A stretch of 64,000 nucleotides of DNA from Rhodobacteraceae bacterium HTCC2150 (lineage in GTDB: Bacteria; Pseudomonadota; Alphaproteobacteria; Rhodobacterales; Rhodobacteraceae): the NCBI GenBank assembly GCA_000169395.1, contig AAXZ01000002.1:186001-250000 (forward strand), given 5' to 3'. Of this stretch, positions 45,488-55,775 are shown in pieces. The notes under the pieces were generated by a model that saw only the letters and a program-made list of their open reading frames with translations, made no database searches and had not been told where the DNA came from. Position numbers and translations under genes: made by a program. How positions within the stretch are numbered: the first letter of the stretch is position 1; each line of letters begins with the position of its first letter.

Positions 45488-47311
45488 ATGGACATGCGCA
45501 ATATTGCGATTATCGCACACGTTGACCATGGCAAAACCACACTTGTGGATGAGCTATTGAAACAATCTGGTCTCTATCGCGAAAACGAGGCTACAACCGA
45601 ACGTGCTATGGACAGCAATGATTTGGAACGCGAACGCGGTATTACGATTTTTGCCAAGCCGACTTCTGTTGAATGGGAAGGTTTGCGGATCAACATTGTT
45701 GATACTCCCGGTCACGCCGATTTTGGGGGCGAAGTAGAACGCATCCTTTCTATGGTTGACGGTGTTGTCTTGTTGGTTGATGCCGCCGAGGGCCCGATGC
45801 CACAAACCAAATTTGTGACCTCAAAAGCACTTGCACTTGGGTTGCGCCCAATCGTGGTTTTAAACAAAGTAGACAAGCAAGACGCAGAACCTGATCGCGC
45901 CTTGGACGAGTGTTTTGATCTGTTCGCCAGCCTTGGCGCCACAGATGAGCAACTCGATTTTCCTCACATGTATGCCTCTGGCCGCAACGGTTGGGCCGAC
46001 ATGGAATTGGACGGCCCACGCAAAGATTTGACCGCCCTTTTCAAACTGATCGTTGATCACGTACCGGCGCCGGCACAGCTTGCAAATGCTGACCAGCCTT
46101 TCTCAATGTTGGCAACAACATTGGGTGGTGACCCCTTCTTGGGTCGCCTGTTAACAGGCCGCGTTGAAACTGGTCGCGCAAAAGCAGGCGAAACCATCAA
46201 AGCCATGAGCAGCGATGGCGAACTGATCGAAAATTTCCGCATCACCAAAATCTTGGCGTTTCGCGGCTTGGGTCAGCAAGCGATTGAATATGCCGAGGCT
46301 GGTGATATCGTTTCCCTTGCAGGCATGTCCAAAGCAACGGTTGCCGATACATTGTCAGCACAATCCGTTACCGATGCGATCCCTGCACAACCAATTGATC
46401 CACCAACCATTACGGTGACTTTCGGCATCAACGACAGCCCCTTGGCTGGTCGTGATGGCAAAAAGGTACAAAGCCGCGTCATTCGCGAACGTTTGATGAA
46501 AGAGGCTGAATCCAACGTGGCGATCAAAGTAACCGACAGCGAAGGCGGCGACGCTTTTGAGGTTGCTGGTCGTGGCGAATTGCAGATGGGTGTTTTGATC
46601 GAAAACATGCGTCGTGAAGGTTTTGAACTTTCAATCTCGCGTCCACAAGTTTTGATGCGCGATGTTGACGGCGTAAAAATGGAACCCATCGAAGAGGTGA
46701 CCATTGACGTTGACGACGAATATTCCGGCGCTGTCATTGAAAAACTGACAGGCGTGCGTCGCGGTGAACTTGCTGAAATGCGCCCAGCGGGTGCAGGCAA
46801 AACACGGATCATCGCGTTGGTACCGGCTCGTGGCCTCATCGGATATCACGGTGAATTTCTAACAGATACCCGCGGCACAGGCGTTTTGAACCGCGTATTC
46901 CATGATTGGGCCCCTTACAAAGGCCCAATTCCTGGTCGCCGTGCAGGTGTTCTTATCTCAATGGAAAACGGCGCTTCCGTTGCCTATGCCATCTTCAACC
47001 TTGAGGATCGCGGTAAATTCTTCATTGGCGTTCAAGAAGACATTTACCAAGGCATGATCATCGGTGAACATAACCGTGAAAATGATCTAGAAGTGAATCC
47101 ACTTAAAGGTAAAAAACTGACCAACGTTCGCGCCTCTGGTACGGATGAGGCGGTTCGTTTGACAACTCCTGTCAAAATGTCTTTGGAACAAGCGATTGCA
47201 TACATCGATAACGACGAGTTGGTCGAAGTGACACCAAACGCCGTGCGCCTGCGCAAGCGTTATTTGGATCCCCATGAACGCAAACGTCAATCGCGTTCAG
47301 CCAACACTTAA
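45488..47311 (+). CDS. typA: Translational GTPase TypA/BipA
   Basis: This 607-residue GTPase has G1 [10 protein letters not shown]2 'ERERGITI', G3 '[14 protein letters not shown]' and G4 NKVD in an EF-G-like layout, and the TypA-specific C-terminal domain ('[19 protein letters not shown]' in part). It binds ribosomes and affects assembly and stress responses, especially at low temperature. ATG 45488 (MDMRN) fits the family length; an upstream extension to 45371 shows no homology. A strong terminator follows. Confidence 0.96.
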   Translation: MDMRNIAIIAHVDHGKTTLVDELLKQSGLYRENEATTERAMDSNDLERERGITIFAKPTSVEWEGLRINIVDTPGHADFGGEVERILSMVDGVVLLVDAAEGPMPQTKFVTSKALALGLRPIVVLNKVDKQDAEPDRALDECFDLFASLGATDEQLDFPHMYASGRNGWADMELDGPRKDLTALFKLIVDHVPAPAQLANADQPFSMLATTLGGDPFLGRLLTGRVETGRAKAGETIKAMSSDGELIENFRITKILAFRGLGQQAIEYAEAGDIVSLAGMSKATVADTLSAQSVTDAIPAQPIDPPTITVTFGINDSPLAGRDGKKVQSRVIRERLMKEAESNVAIKVTDSEGGDAFEVAGRGELQMGVLIENMRREGFELSISRPQVLMRDVDGVKMEPIEEVTIDVDDEYSGAVIEKLTGVRRGELAEMRPAGAGKTRIIALVPARGLIGYHGEFLTDTRGTGVLNRVFHDWAPYKGPIPGRRAGVLISMENGASVAYAIFNLEDRGKFFIGVQEDIYQGMIIGEHNRENDLEVNPLKGKKLTNVRASGTDEAVRLTTPVKMSLEQAIAYIDNDELVEVTPNAVRLRKRYLDPHERKRQSRSANT

Positions 47312-47316
47312 TACTC

Positions 47317-47346
47317 AAAAGGCCTCGCAAATGCGGGGCCTTTTTT
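47317..47346 (+). terminator. Intrinsic terminator of typA
   Basis: An inverted repeat AAGGCC-CGC and GCG-GGCCTT (one mismatch position) closes around an AAAT loop and is followed by a T-run on the plus strand. It lies directly behind the typA stop codon. Confidence 0.9.
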
Positions 47347-47418
47347 CTTATCAGTATAGCTTTCTTCTGGTCTTAAATATCCCCGCCGGAGGCTCCAACA
47401 TTCCCCAAAACCCAATGG

Positions 47419-48522
47419 CTAGATAAACTCGCCCATCAATACAGATTGGCCGGTTTCTGCTGACTTTTGTGCGGCCAATCCCATAGCGACTGCCCAATCC
47501 CCGTCATTGACTGAAACCTCTACCGTGCATTTGCCACGCACAGCGGCATTAAACTTTTGGTGCTGATAAAACGTCGACCCATTGTGATCTCCTGCCTCCA
47601 AAAGATCGGGATCAACAGGAATATCCAATTCCCGCGGCCCCATTGGCGATCTGGGGCTTTCCACAAGCTTTGCAATCGGGGCTGCCCCCATTTCCGTTGG
47701 CCAAAAACGACCAGGACCAGGGACAAAACACTCGATCTTTCCATTAGGTCCGACGGCGGTGATTTCTTCTTGATACCGGCTGCCTTCCGCAAACATACAT
47801 AATTCAAGCATCGCCCGTGCGCCGTTTTCAAAATCAACAATCACATAACCATTGTCTAAAATGTCCGACTGCCGACCATCGTAAACTTCATCTAGATGGT
47901 TGGCGTCTTGACCTGCGCTCGCCATGACCCGCACAGGATCACACCCCATCATAAGGCGCATCAAATCAAAGTGGTGACAGCATTTTTCTACAAGTGTTCC
48001 ACCCGATTGGTTGGAAAACCTGTTCCAATCACCGACTTTAGTTAAAAATGGAAAACGGTGTTCGCGGATCGTCAGCATTTTTATACCACCTGTCACACCA
48101 TCGGCTTTGTCCACTAGCGCCGTAATCATCGGCATATATCGATATTCCATCGCGACCCAAATAGGGGCGGTGTGGTCCACCACCATTTTGCGTAGTTTCA
48201 CGGCGTCAGCAGCATCAGTATAAAGAGGTTTCTCCATCAATACAGGCAGGTCCGAATTTTTGGTGATTGCCTCAAGATGTTCTACATGGCGGAAATTTGG
48301 GCTGACGACGACCAAACAATCCAGATCATCCCGTTCCCAAAGCGGCGGCAAGTCCTCATATAGGTCCGCATCCGGCAACATATCAGTCACAATCGCGCGC
48401 ATACCAGCGTTAGGTTCGACAACCGCTATGATCTCGACATCAGGTAACAATTGTATGTTGCGGATGTGTTCTTGACCCATCATCCCGCACCCAATCATGC
48501 CGTACTTTAGTTTTTTCTGCAT
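47419..48522 (-). CDS. Gfo/Idh/MocA family oxidoreductase
   Basis: This 367-residue NAD(P)-dependent enzyme has the Rossmann motif GMIGCGMMGQEHI at the start, the EKPLYT motif (about residue 98) with the catalytic-site Lys, and the C-terminal beta-sheet domain with 'KCCHHFDLMRLMMG'. Members oxidise or reduce sugars and inositols. The substrate is not clear. It is transcribed directly behind the GntR regulator with an 8-base gap, so the two likely form one unit and the regulator may respond to its substrate. Confidence 0.85.
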   Translation of the reverse strand: MQKKLKYGMIGCGMMGQEHIRNIQLLPDVEIIAVVEPNAGMRAIVTDMLPDADLYEDLPPLWERDDLDCLVVVSPNFRHVEHLEAITKNSDLPVLMEKPLYTDAADAVKLRKMVVDHTAPIWVAMEYRYMPMITALVDKADGVTGGIKMLTIREHRFPFLTKVGDWNRFSNQSGGTLVEKCCHHFDLMRLMMGCDPVRVMASAGQDANHLDEVYDGRQSDILDNGYVIVDFENGARAMLELCMFAEGSRYQEEITAVGPNGKIECFVPGPGRFWPTEMGAAPIAKLVESPRSPMGPRELDIPVDPDLLEAGDHNGSTFYQHQKFNAAVRGKCTVEVSVNDGDWAVAMGLAAQKSAETGQSVLMGEFI

Positions 48523-48530
48523 TATCTACC

Positions 48531-49241
48531 CTATTGAATACGCGTAACGTAACGCGCCTTTTTTGTATCAAACCACGTGCGTGAGTATTCTGCACGCACG
48601 TTATTTTGTGCCCAAGATATTCGCTCAACATATCCACAAGACGATCCCCGAGTGAAATCATCATGTGCCCAATCCGGCATATTGGCCAAAGAAACCTGAT
48701 CCTCGATGCGAAGTATCCAAAGGTTCAGACTTTGCCGGTAATACAGATAAAGTGATTCCGAAAGATCATTAATTGATAGTGTTGCAGCATAAGACTGGTC
48801 TAACCAAATCTCTTCCATCGCAACGGGAATTGCATTCAACAATCTCAGCCTGCGTATACGATGCGCCATGGGTGAGGTTCCAAATTCGGGGGCATCCGTT
48901 GGCTTGGGCAACAAATCAATCGAACGAATTTGTGCAGTTGGCAGACCCCCGCCAGTCGTTAGTTCAAGTCGGAACATGCCGTAAATACTGTTTATATCTG
49001 GGCGGTGTCGAATATAATTACCTGACCCTTGAATACGTTCAATCACACCTTTTTTTTCGAGTACTCTTAGGGCTTTACGCAGCGTTCCTACAGCAATCCC
49101 AAGGCTTTCTGCCATCGTTCTTTCTGGCGGCAATTTCGCACCATCTGGAATTCGGCCAGCCATTACATCTCTAATCAACACCTCGCTAATTTGGATGTAT
49201 TTGGGAAGAGAGGTGGAATAAGTCACATTGGCCTGCTTCAT
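48531..49241 (-). CDS. GntR-family transcriptional regulator (HutC/UTRA type)
   Basis: This 236-residue protein has an N-terminal winged helix ('KLPPERTMAESLGIAVGTLRKALRVLE' in part, about residues 37-63) and a UTRA ligand domain (about 85-230) with 'MAHRIRRLRLLNAIPVAMEEIWLD' in part. UTRA regulators bind small metabolites such as sugars or amino-acid intermediates. It is co-directional with the Gfo/Idh/MocA gene and divergent from the riboswitch-gcvTHP operon. A dyad-repeat element lies 3-25 bases upstream of its ATG. Confidence 0.88.
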   Translation of the reverse strand: MKQANVTYSTSLPKYIQISEVLIRDVMAGRIPDGAKLPPERTMAESLGIAVGTLRKALRVLEKKGVIERIQGSGNYIRHRPDINSIYGMFRLELTTGGGLPTAQIRSIDLLPKPTDAPEFGTSPMAHRIRRLRLLNAIPVAMEEIWLDQSYAATLSINDLSESLYLYYRQSLNLWILRIEDQVSLANMPDWAHDDFTRGSSCGYVERISWAQNNVRAEYSRTWFDTKKARYVTRIQ

Positions 49242-49243
49242 TA

Positions 49244-49266
49244 TTGATGCAAGATTGATGCATCAA
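49244..49266. promoter_or_regulatory. TTGATGCA repeat and palindrome, likely GntR operator
   Basis: TTGATGCA at 49244-49251 is repeated within the perfect 12-base palindrome TTGATGCATCAA (49255-49266). The element abuts the start of the GntR gene, the usual place for autoregulation. The repeat is seen directly; the binding protein is inferred. Confidence 0.55.
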
Positions 49267-49344
49267 CATGATCATTTACACAACATCAAAAAAATTTCCG
49301 ATAGGAAACTTTTTACTTGTATACCATTGTATATTTGCTAGGTT

Positions 49345-49505
49345 CCCCCAATCAAGGGAGACACTGACAATTGTCAGGGCCGAAGGAGCAACCGCCCCGG
49401 AAACTCTCAGGCACACGGACCTTGGTAAAAACAAACACTCTGGAGAGTGGCCGGAAATGGCCCGCCGAAGGGATAACAATCTCAGGCAAACGGACAGAGG
49501 GGGCA
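49345..49505 (+). ncRNA. Tandem glycine riboswitch of gcvTHP
   Basis: Two glycine aptamers in series are recognised by the conserved blocks 'GCCGAAGGAGCAA' and 'AAACTCTCAGGCA' (first, about 49356-49420) and 'CGCCGAAGGGATAACAATC' followed by 'TCAGGCAAACGGACAG' (second, about 49436-49503). In the family, glycine binding switches on glycine-cleavage genes. It lies 67 bases upstream of gcvT. The 49242-49571 stretch between gntR and gcvT contains this element, the GntR-like operator and two downstream hairpins, and no other gene. Confidence 0.93.
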
Positions 49506-49510
49506 TCAGC

Positions 49511-49548
49511 CACGCGATTTCGCGTGCGCGTGGTGCCGGACAACCGGC
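49511..49548 (+). promoter_or_regulatory. Expression-platform hairpins of the glycine riboswitch
   Basis: Two compact hairpins follow the aptamers: CACGCG-ATTT-CGCGTG (49511-49526) and GCCGG-ACAA-CCGGC (49535-49548). Neither has a T-run, so the switch may act on translation start rather than on termination. The likely ribosome site GAGGG at 49561-49565 lies just beyond. Confidence 0.55.
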
Positions 49549-49571
49549 CACTAGTAAAACGAGGGCCGAAG

Positions 49572-50702
49572 ATGACAGATCTTTTAAAAACCGCACTGAC
49601 CGAATTGCACCAAGAACTTGGGGCGAAACTCGTGCCTTTTGCTGGGTATGAAATGCCCGTCCAATACCCAATGGGCGTTTTGGGCGAACATAACCACACA
49701 CGCACAGAGGCTGGTCTTTTTGATGTCAGCCACATGGGCCAAGTGATATTACGCCCCAAAAACGGCACGCTTCGAGATGCCGCATTAGCGCTTGAAACAC
49801 TTATTCCCCAAGACGTCGCGGATTTAGAAGAAGACCGGCAACGGTACGGATTTTTTACAAATGACACTGGCGGTATTTTGGATGACTTGATGTTTGCCAA
49901 CCGCGGCGATCATCTGTTTCTGGTCGTTAATGCCGCGTGCAAAGAACAAGACATTGCCCATATGCAAGCACACCTGTCTGACGTTTGTGAACTTACAGTA
50001 ATTACAGATCGCGCCTTGATCGCCCTGCAAGGGCCCAAAGCAGAAGCCGCACTTGAAACACTGATCCCCGGCGTTGCTGCCATGAAATTCATGGATGTTT
50101 TAACCGCATCCTATAATGGTGCAGAATTTTGGATTTCAAGATCAGGGTATACCGGCGAGGATGGCTATGAAATTTCTCTGCCAAATTCAGTTGCCGAGGA
50201 TTTCACCCGTGCATTGTTAAACCACGAAGATGTAGCCCCTATTGGTATTGGTGCAAGGGATAGTTTGCGTCTTGAAGGTGGGCTTTGCCTTTATGGCAAC
50301 GACATTGATGAAACGACATCCCCCATTGAGGCCGCGTTAATTTGGGCCATTCAAAAAGTACGCCGCACAGATGGCGCGCGCGCCGGTGGCTTTCCGGGCG
50401 CTGAACAGATTTTGGATCACATCACAAACGGCGCTGAACGCAAACGGGTTGGATTACGCCCTGACGGACGCGCGCCCATGCGGGCTGGCACTGTAATTTT
50501 TGCCGATGAAACAACCACAACACCACTTGGCACCGTTACATCAGGTGGCTTTGGGCCAACGGTTGGCGGCCCTATTTCTATGGCCTATCTGACTAAAAGC
50601 AGCGCCGCAAAAGACACGACAGTTTTTGCCGAAGTACGCGGCAAACGCATGCCAGCAATCGTCTGTGCCCTGCCCTTTACCCCTGCAAATTTTAAACGAT
50701 AA
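49572..50702 (+). CDS. gcvT: Glycine cleavage system T protein (aminomethyltransferase)
   Basis: This 376-residue protein is the tetrahydrofolate-dependent T protein, with 'LVPFAGYEMPVQYPMGV', 'LFDVSHMGQ' and 'SRSGYTGEDGYEIS'. It releases ammonia from the aminomethyl-lipoyl H protein and forms 5,10-methylene-THF. The ATG at 49572 is the first after the riboswitch; a longer frame would run back through the aptamers. It heads gcvT-gcvH-gcvP, controlled by the riboswitch. Confidence 0.96.
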   Translation: MTDLLKTALTELHQELGAKLVPFAGYEMPVQYPMGVLGEHNHTRTEAGLFDVSHMGQVILRPKNGTLRDAALALETLIPQDVADLEEDRQRYGFFTNDTGGILDDLMFANRGDHLFLVVNAACKEQDIAHMQAHLSDVCELTVITDRALIALQGPKAEAALETLIPGVAAMKFMDVLTASYNGAEFWISRSGYTGEDGYEISLPNSVAEDFTRALLNHEDVAPIGIGARDSLRLEGGLCLYGNDIDETTSPIEAALIWAIQKVRRTDGARAGGFPGAEQILDHITNGAERKRVGLRPDGRAPMRAGTVIFADETTTTPLGTVTSGGFGPTVGGPISMAYLTKSSAAKDTTVFAEVRGKRMPAIVCALPFTPANFKR

Positions 50703-50729
50703 AAACCCAAACCAATACGGAGATTAGAA

Positions 50730-51089
50730 ATGAAATTCACTGAAGAACACGAATGGCTATTGCTTGATGGCGACATCGCAACCGTTGGCATCACGGCACA
50801 CGCTGCCGAAGCGCTTGGTGATTTGGTATTCATCGAACTACCAGAGGTTGGCGAAACAGTTTCCAAAGACGACGCAATCGTCGTTATCGAAAGTGTAAAA
50901 GCTGCTTCTGATATCTTGGCGCCACTAGATGGTGAAATCGTCGAAGTGAACGAAGCCCTTGTTGATGGCCCAACAGAAGTAAACGAAGACCCGTTAGGAA
51001 ACGGCTGGATTTTCAAGATCAAAGTGGCTGATGCTTCTGACATGGAAAACATGATGGAAGAAGCCGCATACAACGCATTTATCGCCTAA
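50730..51089 (+). CDS. gcvH: Glycine cleavage system H protein
   Basis: This 119-residue lipoyl carrier has the family start '[20 protein letters not shown]' and the lipoylation site Lys within '[12 protein letters not shown]'. It shuttles the aminomethyl group between the P, T and L proteins. It lies 27 bases after gcvT with GGAG upstream, in the same operon. Confidence 0.97.
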   Translation: MKFTEEHEWLLLDGDIATVGITAHAAEALGDLVFIELPEVGETVSKDDAIVVIESVKAASDILAPLDGEIVEVNEALVDGPTEVNEDPLGNGWIFKIKVADASDMENMMEEAAYNAFIA

Positions 51090-51115
51090 CCTTTTGACCT
51101 GTAGGAGTTTTCCTG

Positions 51116-53947
51116 ATGCCTTATACCCCAACATCCTATGACGCATATGATTTTGCACACCGCCGCCATATCGGACCTTCACCGGCTGAAATGGACGAAA
51201 TGCTTTCAGTGTTGGGCGTAAAAAGCCTGGATGATTTGATAGATCAAACCGTACCTGCCAGTATCCGTCGGGAAAGCGCGATGTCAGTGGGTGACCCATT
51301 GTCTGAAACGCAGATGCTGGCAAAAATGCGTGAATATGCGTCGCAAAACAAAGTATTCACGTCATTAATTGGTCAGGGATATCACGGCACGCTTGTGCCG
51401 CCCGCCATTCAGCGCAACATCTTGGAAAACCCTGCTTGGTACACCGCCTATACGCCCTATCAACCTGAAATCAGCCAAGGCCGACTTGAGGCGTTGTTAA
51501 ACTTTCAAACCATGGTTTGTGATCTGACAGGTCTTGAAATTGCAAATGCGTCCCTTTTGGACGAGGCAACCGCATGTGCCGAGGCCATGACCATGGCGCA
51601 GCGTGTGGCGAAAACCAAAGTGAAGGCCTTCTTTGTCGATGAAAATTGCCATCCGCAAAACATCGCATTGATGCAAACCCGCGCCGAACCCTTAGGTATC
51701 GAGCTGATCATTGGTGATCCAGATGCAATGCAAGCGGATGCAGTATTTGGGGCGTTATTCCAATATCCAGGCACCGACGGGCAATGTCGCGATTTCACTA
51801 ATCAGATGACTGCATTGCACGAAAAAAAGGCCATTGGCGTGGTTTCGGCTGACCCTATGGCGCTATGCTTGTTGAAAGAGCCCGGCGCGATGGGTGCTGA
51901 TATTGCTGTAGGCAGCAGCCAGCGATTTGGTGTTCCAATGGGGTATGGTGGCCCGCACGCAGCATATATGGCCACAAGCGAAGTGTACAAAAGGTCAATG
52001 CCCGGTCGTCTTGTAGGTGTTTCCATCGACAGTCGTGGAGGCCGCGCATATCGTTTGGCCCTGCAAACCCGCGAACAGCACATTCGCCGCGAAAAAGCCA
52101 CCTCAAACGTATGTACCGCCCAAGCATTGTTGGCGGTCATGGCCTCAATGTATGCAGTTTTCCACGGCCCCGATGGCCTGCGTTCCATTGCGCAATCGAT
52201 CCATTTGAAAGCCGCTCGTTTGGCAACGGCGCTTGAAAACGCAGGCTATACCCTCCGCCACAATGCGTTTTTTGACACGATCACGGTTGAAGTTGGCGCA
52301 AAACAAACCGCGATCATGCAATCAGGTCGCGATCTGGAACTGAACTTTCGCGCGCTTGGTGATGACGCAATTTCATTGGCCGCCGACGAGGCGCTGAACG
52401 AAGCGGATATTTTGCGTGTTTTATCAGCCTTTGCAGCATCAGATGCCACAGCTGAATATCGCCTGCCCAATGAGTTGATCCGTTCATCTGATTATCTGAC
52501 ACATCCTATTTTCCACATGAACCGCGCGGAAACTGAATTGACCCGCTATATGCGTCGTCTTGCGGATCGTGATTTAGCCTTGGATCGCGCCATGATACCG
52601 CTTGGCAGTTGCACCATGAAACTGAATGCCGCGGCTGAAATGATGCCTGTCACTTGGCCAGAATTTGGCGACTTGCACCCTTATGCGCCGGTTGATCAGG
52701 CCAAAGGATATACCGCTTTGATCGACGATCTTTCGGATATTTTGTGCGATATCACAGGTTATGACGCCATTTCCATGCAACCCAATTCAGGTGCACAGGG
52801 TGAATACGCCGGGCTTTTGGCGATCCGTGGCTATCACGCCGCCAATGGTGATGCGCACCGCAACATTTGTTTGATCCCAATGTCAGCACACGGCACGAAC
52901 CCTGCCAGTGCGCATATGGTGGATTACAAAGTTGTGGCAGTGAAATCCTTGGAAAATGGTGACATTGATATTGATGATTTCAAAGCCAAAGCTGAATTGC
53001 ATGGCGACAATTTGGCGGCTGTGATGATCACCTATCCGTCGACCCACGGCGTTTTTGAAGAAACCGTGCGCGAGGTTTGCGATGTAGCCCATGCCCATGG
53101 TGGTCAAGTTTACATTGATGGCGCGAATATGAATGCCATGGTTGGATTGGCAGAACCGGGTAAAATTGGTGGTGACGTAAGCCATTTGAATTTGCATAAA
53201 ACGTTTTGCATTCCTCATGGTGGGGGTGGTCCCGGCATGGGCCCAATCGGTGTGCGTGCGCATCTTATTCCCCATTTACCGGGCGATCCAATTGATGAAA
53301 CCGGCGCTGTGTCTGCTGCGCGTTTTGGGTCACCGTCTTTGCTGCCCATATCGTTAGGTTATTGCTTAATGATGGGTTCTGAAGGCTTAACTCAGGCCAC
53401 GCGTGTTGCGATTTTGTCTGCTAACTACATCGCCAAGCGTTTGGAAGGTTCTTACGATGTATTGTTCAAAGGACAAAATGGTCGTGTTGCCCATGAATGC
53501 ATCATCGACACACGTCCCCTAAAGGACACGGCAGATGTTACCGTCGATGATGTTGCAAAACGTTTGGTGGATTGCGGCTTTCACGCCCCAACCATGAGCT
53601 TTCCTGTTCCTGGCACATTGATGGTAGAGCCAACGGAAAGTGAAACCAAAGCGGAGCTTGATCGTTTTTGTAACGCAATGTTGGGCATTCATGCCGAAGC
53701 ACAGGAAATCATTGCTGGTAATCTGGATGCAGTTAACAATCCTCTGAAGAATGCGCCGCATACCGTTGAGGATCTGGTCGGTGAATGGGATCGCCCCTAC
53801 AGCCGCGAATCCGCATGTTACCCACCCGGCAGCATGCGCATCGACAAATATTGGTCACCTGTTAATCGCGTAGATAACGCATTTGGGGATCGAAATCTGA
53901 TTTGTTCCTGTCCCCCAATGGAAGAGTACTTAGACGCAGCTGAATAG
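51116..53947 (+). CDS. gcvP: Glycine dehydrogenase (decarboxylating), P protein
   Basis: This 943-residue protein is the single-chain P protein, with two homologous halves. The PLP lysine lies in '[19 protein letters not shown]'; other marks are '[14 protein letters not shown]' and 'TSVITD'-equivalent segments in the first half. It decarboxylates glycine and loads the H protein. It follows gcvH by 26 bases with AGGAG upstream. Length is typical (about 950) and no disruption is seen. The L protein gene is not in the window. Confidence 0.97.
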   Translation: MPYTPTSYDAYDFAHRRHIGPSPAEMDEMLSVLGVKSLDDLIDQTVPASIRRESAMSVGDPLSETQMLAKMREYASQNKVFTSLIGQGYHGTLVPPAIQRNILENPAWYTAYTPYQPEISQGRLEALLNFQTMVCDLTGLEIANASLLDEATACAEAMTMAQRVAKTKVKAFFVDENCHPQNIALMQTRAEPLGIELIIGDPDAMQADAVFGALFQYPGTDGQCRDFTNQMTALHEKKAIGVVSADPMALCLLKEPGAMGADIAVGSSQRFGVPMGYGGPHAAYMATSEVYKRSMPGRLVGVSIDSRGGRAYRLALQTREQHIRREKATSNVCTAQALLAVMASMYAVFHGPDGLRSIAQSIHLKAARLATALENAGYTLRHNAFFDTITVEVGAKQTAIMQSGRDLELNFRALGDDAISLAADEALNEADILRVLSAFAASDATAEYRLPNELIRSSDYLTHPIFHMNRAETELTRYMRRLADRDLALDRAMIPLGSCTMKLNAAAEMMPVTWPEFGDLHPYAPVDQAKGYTALIDDLSDILCDITGYDAISMQPNSGAQGEYAGLLAIRGYHAANGDAHRNICLIPMSAHGTNPASAHMVDYKVVAVKSLENGDIDIDDFKAKAELHGDNLAAVMITYPSTHGVFEETVREVCDVAHAHGGQVYIDGANMNAMVGLAEPGKIGGDVSHLNLHKTFCIPHGGGGPGMGPIGVRAHLIPHLPGDPIDETGAVSAARFGSPSLLPISLGYCLMMGSEGLTQATRVAILSANYIAKRLEGSYDVLFKGQNGRVAHECIIDTRPLKDTADVTVDDVAKRLVDCGFHAPTMSFPVPGTLMVEPTESETKAELDRFCNAMLGIHAEAQEIIAGNLDAVNNPLKNAPHTVEDLVGEWDRPYSRESACYPPGSMRIDKYWSPVNRVDNAFGDRNLICSCPPMEEYLDAAE

Positions 53948-53948
53948 C

Positions 53949-53985
53949 AAAAAATGGCGGCAAATTTATGTTTGTCGCCACTTTT
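53949..53985. terminator. Terminator after gcvP
   Basis: The arms TGGCGGCAAA and TTTGTCGCCA (one G-T pair) form a 10-pair stem around TTTATG, with A-rich sequence before and CTTTTGTTT after. It should end the gcv operon and may also work against the convergent diguanylate cyclase gene. Confidence 0.8.
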
Positions 53986-53988
53986 GTT

Positions 53989-55035
53989 TCAACGTACCGG
54001 CGGCGCGATCTCTGTGCCAGGTTTGGGCAACCAATCCTGATTTTCAGGGGAAAACATCGTATGTTGCGCACGTCCTTTGTCTTTGCTGGCATAGAGAGCA
54101 AGATCGGCGTCACTTAACATTCGATCGGAATCTAAGGGTGTATAGTATTTGGATATTGTGGTTCCGATGCTGGCAGATATTCGGCAATTTTGCCCCTCAA
54201 ATGGGATTGGAACCTCAAGACCGGTAATTACCCGCTGCGCAATGGCATCCAGTAAAACCAAATCGTTACAATTTCGAATGAGAAGAACGAACTCATCACC
54301 GCCAACCCGCGCGACAAGATCATCTTTGCGCGTTTCCTTGTTCAAAACTTCGGCGACACGTTGCAAGACCGCATCCCCAGCTGCGTGGCCCTGTGTGTCA
54401 TTCACTTGTTTGAAATAGTCCAAATCAACATGCATCAATCCGAACATTTCTTTCGATTTATCATTTGTTAGGCCATCCAATGTTTGATCAAGCGCGCGGC
54501 GATTTTTTAAACCCGTCAACATATCAGTAAAAGTTTGTTTTTCAGCAACTTGCCTTGATACCTCTAGACGTTCAGAAAGATCCTTGGACAGCTTCCATGC
54601 ATGTGTCTTTGCCTCGACCAAATACAACATTTCTACGGTGGCATCGGTGTGGGCGAAATCATTCAGTGTCAGCCCAAATCGTTGAACCACCGAAATCATT
54701 GAAAACCCAAGAGACAAGTTCAAAAGTAGATTTCCTTCAGCCAGCGAGACAAGGGTTCCTTTCATTGAAACGGATTCATCTTCTTTCAGATGAACCGTTA
54801 GGGGTTTGCCCTTTGCCGATTGTAGATCGCACATGTTTTTAGCCACCAAAGGCCGTTGAAATTGCAAACAATCGAAAATGCTATCACTTTTCCAATCGCT
54901 TGCTTTTGCAATTTTTTCAATTGTTCTGCCCATTTGTGTAATGATACCTTGGGCATCTACAATAATATGCATGGGCATTAGCGTGCGTATTTGATCTGGG
55001 CATATTGCAATATTCTTTTGCTGGTTGTCCGTCAT
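53989..55035 (-). CDS. H-NOX-associated diguanylate cyclase (HNOBA-GGDEF)
   Basis: This 348-residue protein has a PAS-like N-terminus with an H-NOX-associated signalling stretch ('LNDFAHTDATVEMLYLVEA', about residue 127), a short coiled coil and a GGDEF domain with the intact motif RVGGDEFVLL (about residue 245). It should make cyclic di-GMP. It begins inside the stop codon of the H-NOX gene (TAATG), the usual sensor-output arrangement for nitric oxide or oxygen control. As the sensor gene carries a premature stop, control may be lost. Confidence 0.88.
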   Translation of the reverse strand: MTDNQQKNIAICPDQIRTLMPMHIIVDAQGIITQMGRTIEKIAKASDWKSDSIFDCLQFQRPLVAKNMCDLQSAKGKPLTVHLKEDESVSMKGTLVSLAEGNLLLNLSLGFSMISVVQRFGLTLNDFAHTDATVEMLYLVEAKTHAWKLSKDLSERLEVSRQVAEKQTFTDMLTGLKNRRALDQTLDGLTNDKSKEMFGLMHVDLDYFKQVNDTQGHAAGDAVLQRVAEVLNKETRKDDLVARVGGDEFVLLIRNCNDLVLLDAIAQRVITGLEVPIPFEGQNCRISASIGTTISKYYTPLDSDRMLSDADLALYASKDKGRAQHTMFSPENQDWLPKPGTEIAPPVR

Positions 55036-55625
55036 TATTCAGCCCCAGCCACAGCAAGGTCAAATTGGCGACCCTCTGCAAAAGAAACATCCAATACCGA
55101 AATGTCTATTTCCGCTGAACCTTGGCCAGTGTCGCGTCCATCTGGGAAAACAAGTGCCCCATAATCATCGCCCATCGCCCGTAATAGCCCCGCCAACACC
55201 ATACCGAAACCGGGCAGGCCCGCAGCAACCTTTAGCGAATAGTCGTCATTTGATTTTTGCGCGACCGTGATCGGTGGTAGAACCATATCAGAGATCGCCA
55301 TACGAACGCGTTCATGTAAATCGTTCAACGAATGCAAAAATTCAACATACGTTGCCCCACCAAACCGCAGTAAGCGGCGTAAAGATTATGTGTTTTCATG
55401 GGAAACGAGATAAAGACCTAAATCACCCAAAAGATCATCACGTTGTTTGCCTAGAACCTTGCAACTTGCGCATAAAACCATTTCGGTTTGCTCGTCTGGA
55501 TAATGAAGCATTGCCTCAAAGTTCTTGAAATCTAAACCGGCCTCGTCAACGACTTTGTCCCAAATTCTTTGTCCATAACTATCCCGAACGAACCCCTGCA
55601 TTGAACAATTTATCAATCCGTGCAT
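55035..55625 (-). pseudogene. H-NOX (heme nitric oxide/oxygen binding) gene with in-frame stop
   Basis: Reading 55625 to 55035 in one frame gives an H-NOX protein of about 196 residues, but codon 80 is TAA (55386-55388). The first part (MHGLINCSMQGFVRDSYG...) and the second ('SLRRLLRFGG', 'LHSLNDLHERVR' with a likely heme His) are in the same frame and both match the family. Family members usually have a Glu-like codon there, so one base change could explain the stop. The YxSxR heme-contact motif also looks degenerate (DYSLK), which supports decay. A sequencing error is not excluded. Confidence 0.8.
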
Positions 55626-55775
55626 TTCGCAATTTCTCCTACTCTGCTGGCAACTTAGGTTACAGCAGTTAAGAAACGGAAAAGCCTTGTGTCGGTGACA
55701 GGTCAAAAACCGCTAACAATTTGGCGTATATTTTAATTACGTTGAGCGGAGATCAGTTTTACAAAGGCCCTCGCG

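Noticed and set aside
47369-47392. GC-rich motif after the typA terminator (ATCCCCGCCGGAGGC)
   Set aside because: It could be a dispersed short repeat, but I found no second copy in this window and no function.
49292-49315. Small hairpin TTTCC-GATA-GGAAA upstream of the riboswitch as a terminator
   Set aside because: The stem is only five pairs and its T-rich flank lies upstream of gntR, where it would serve no gene end.
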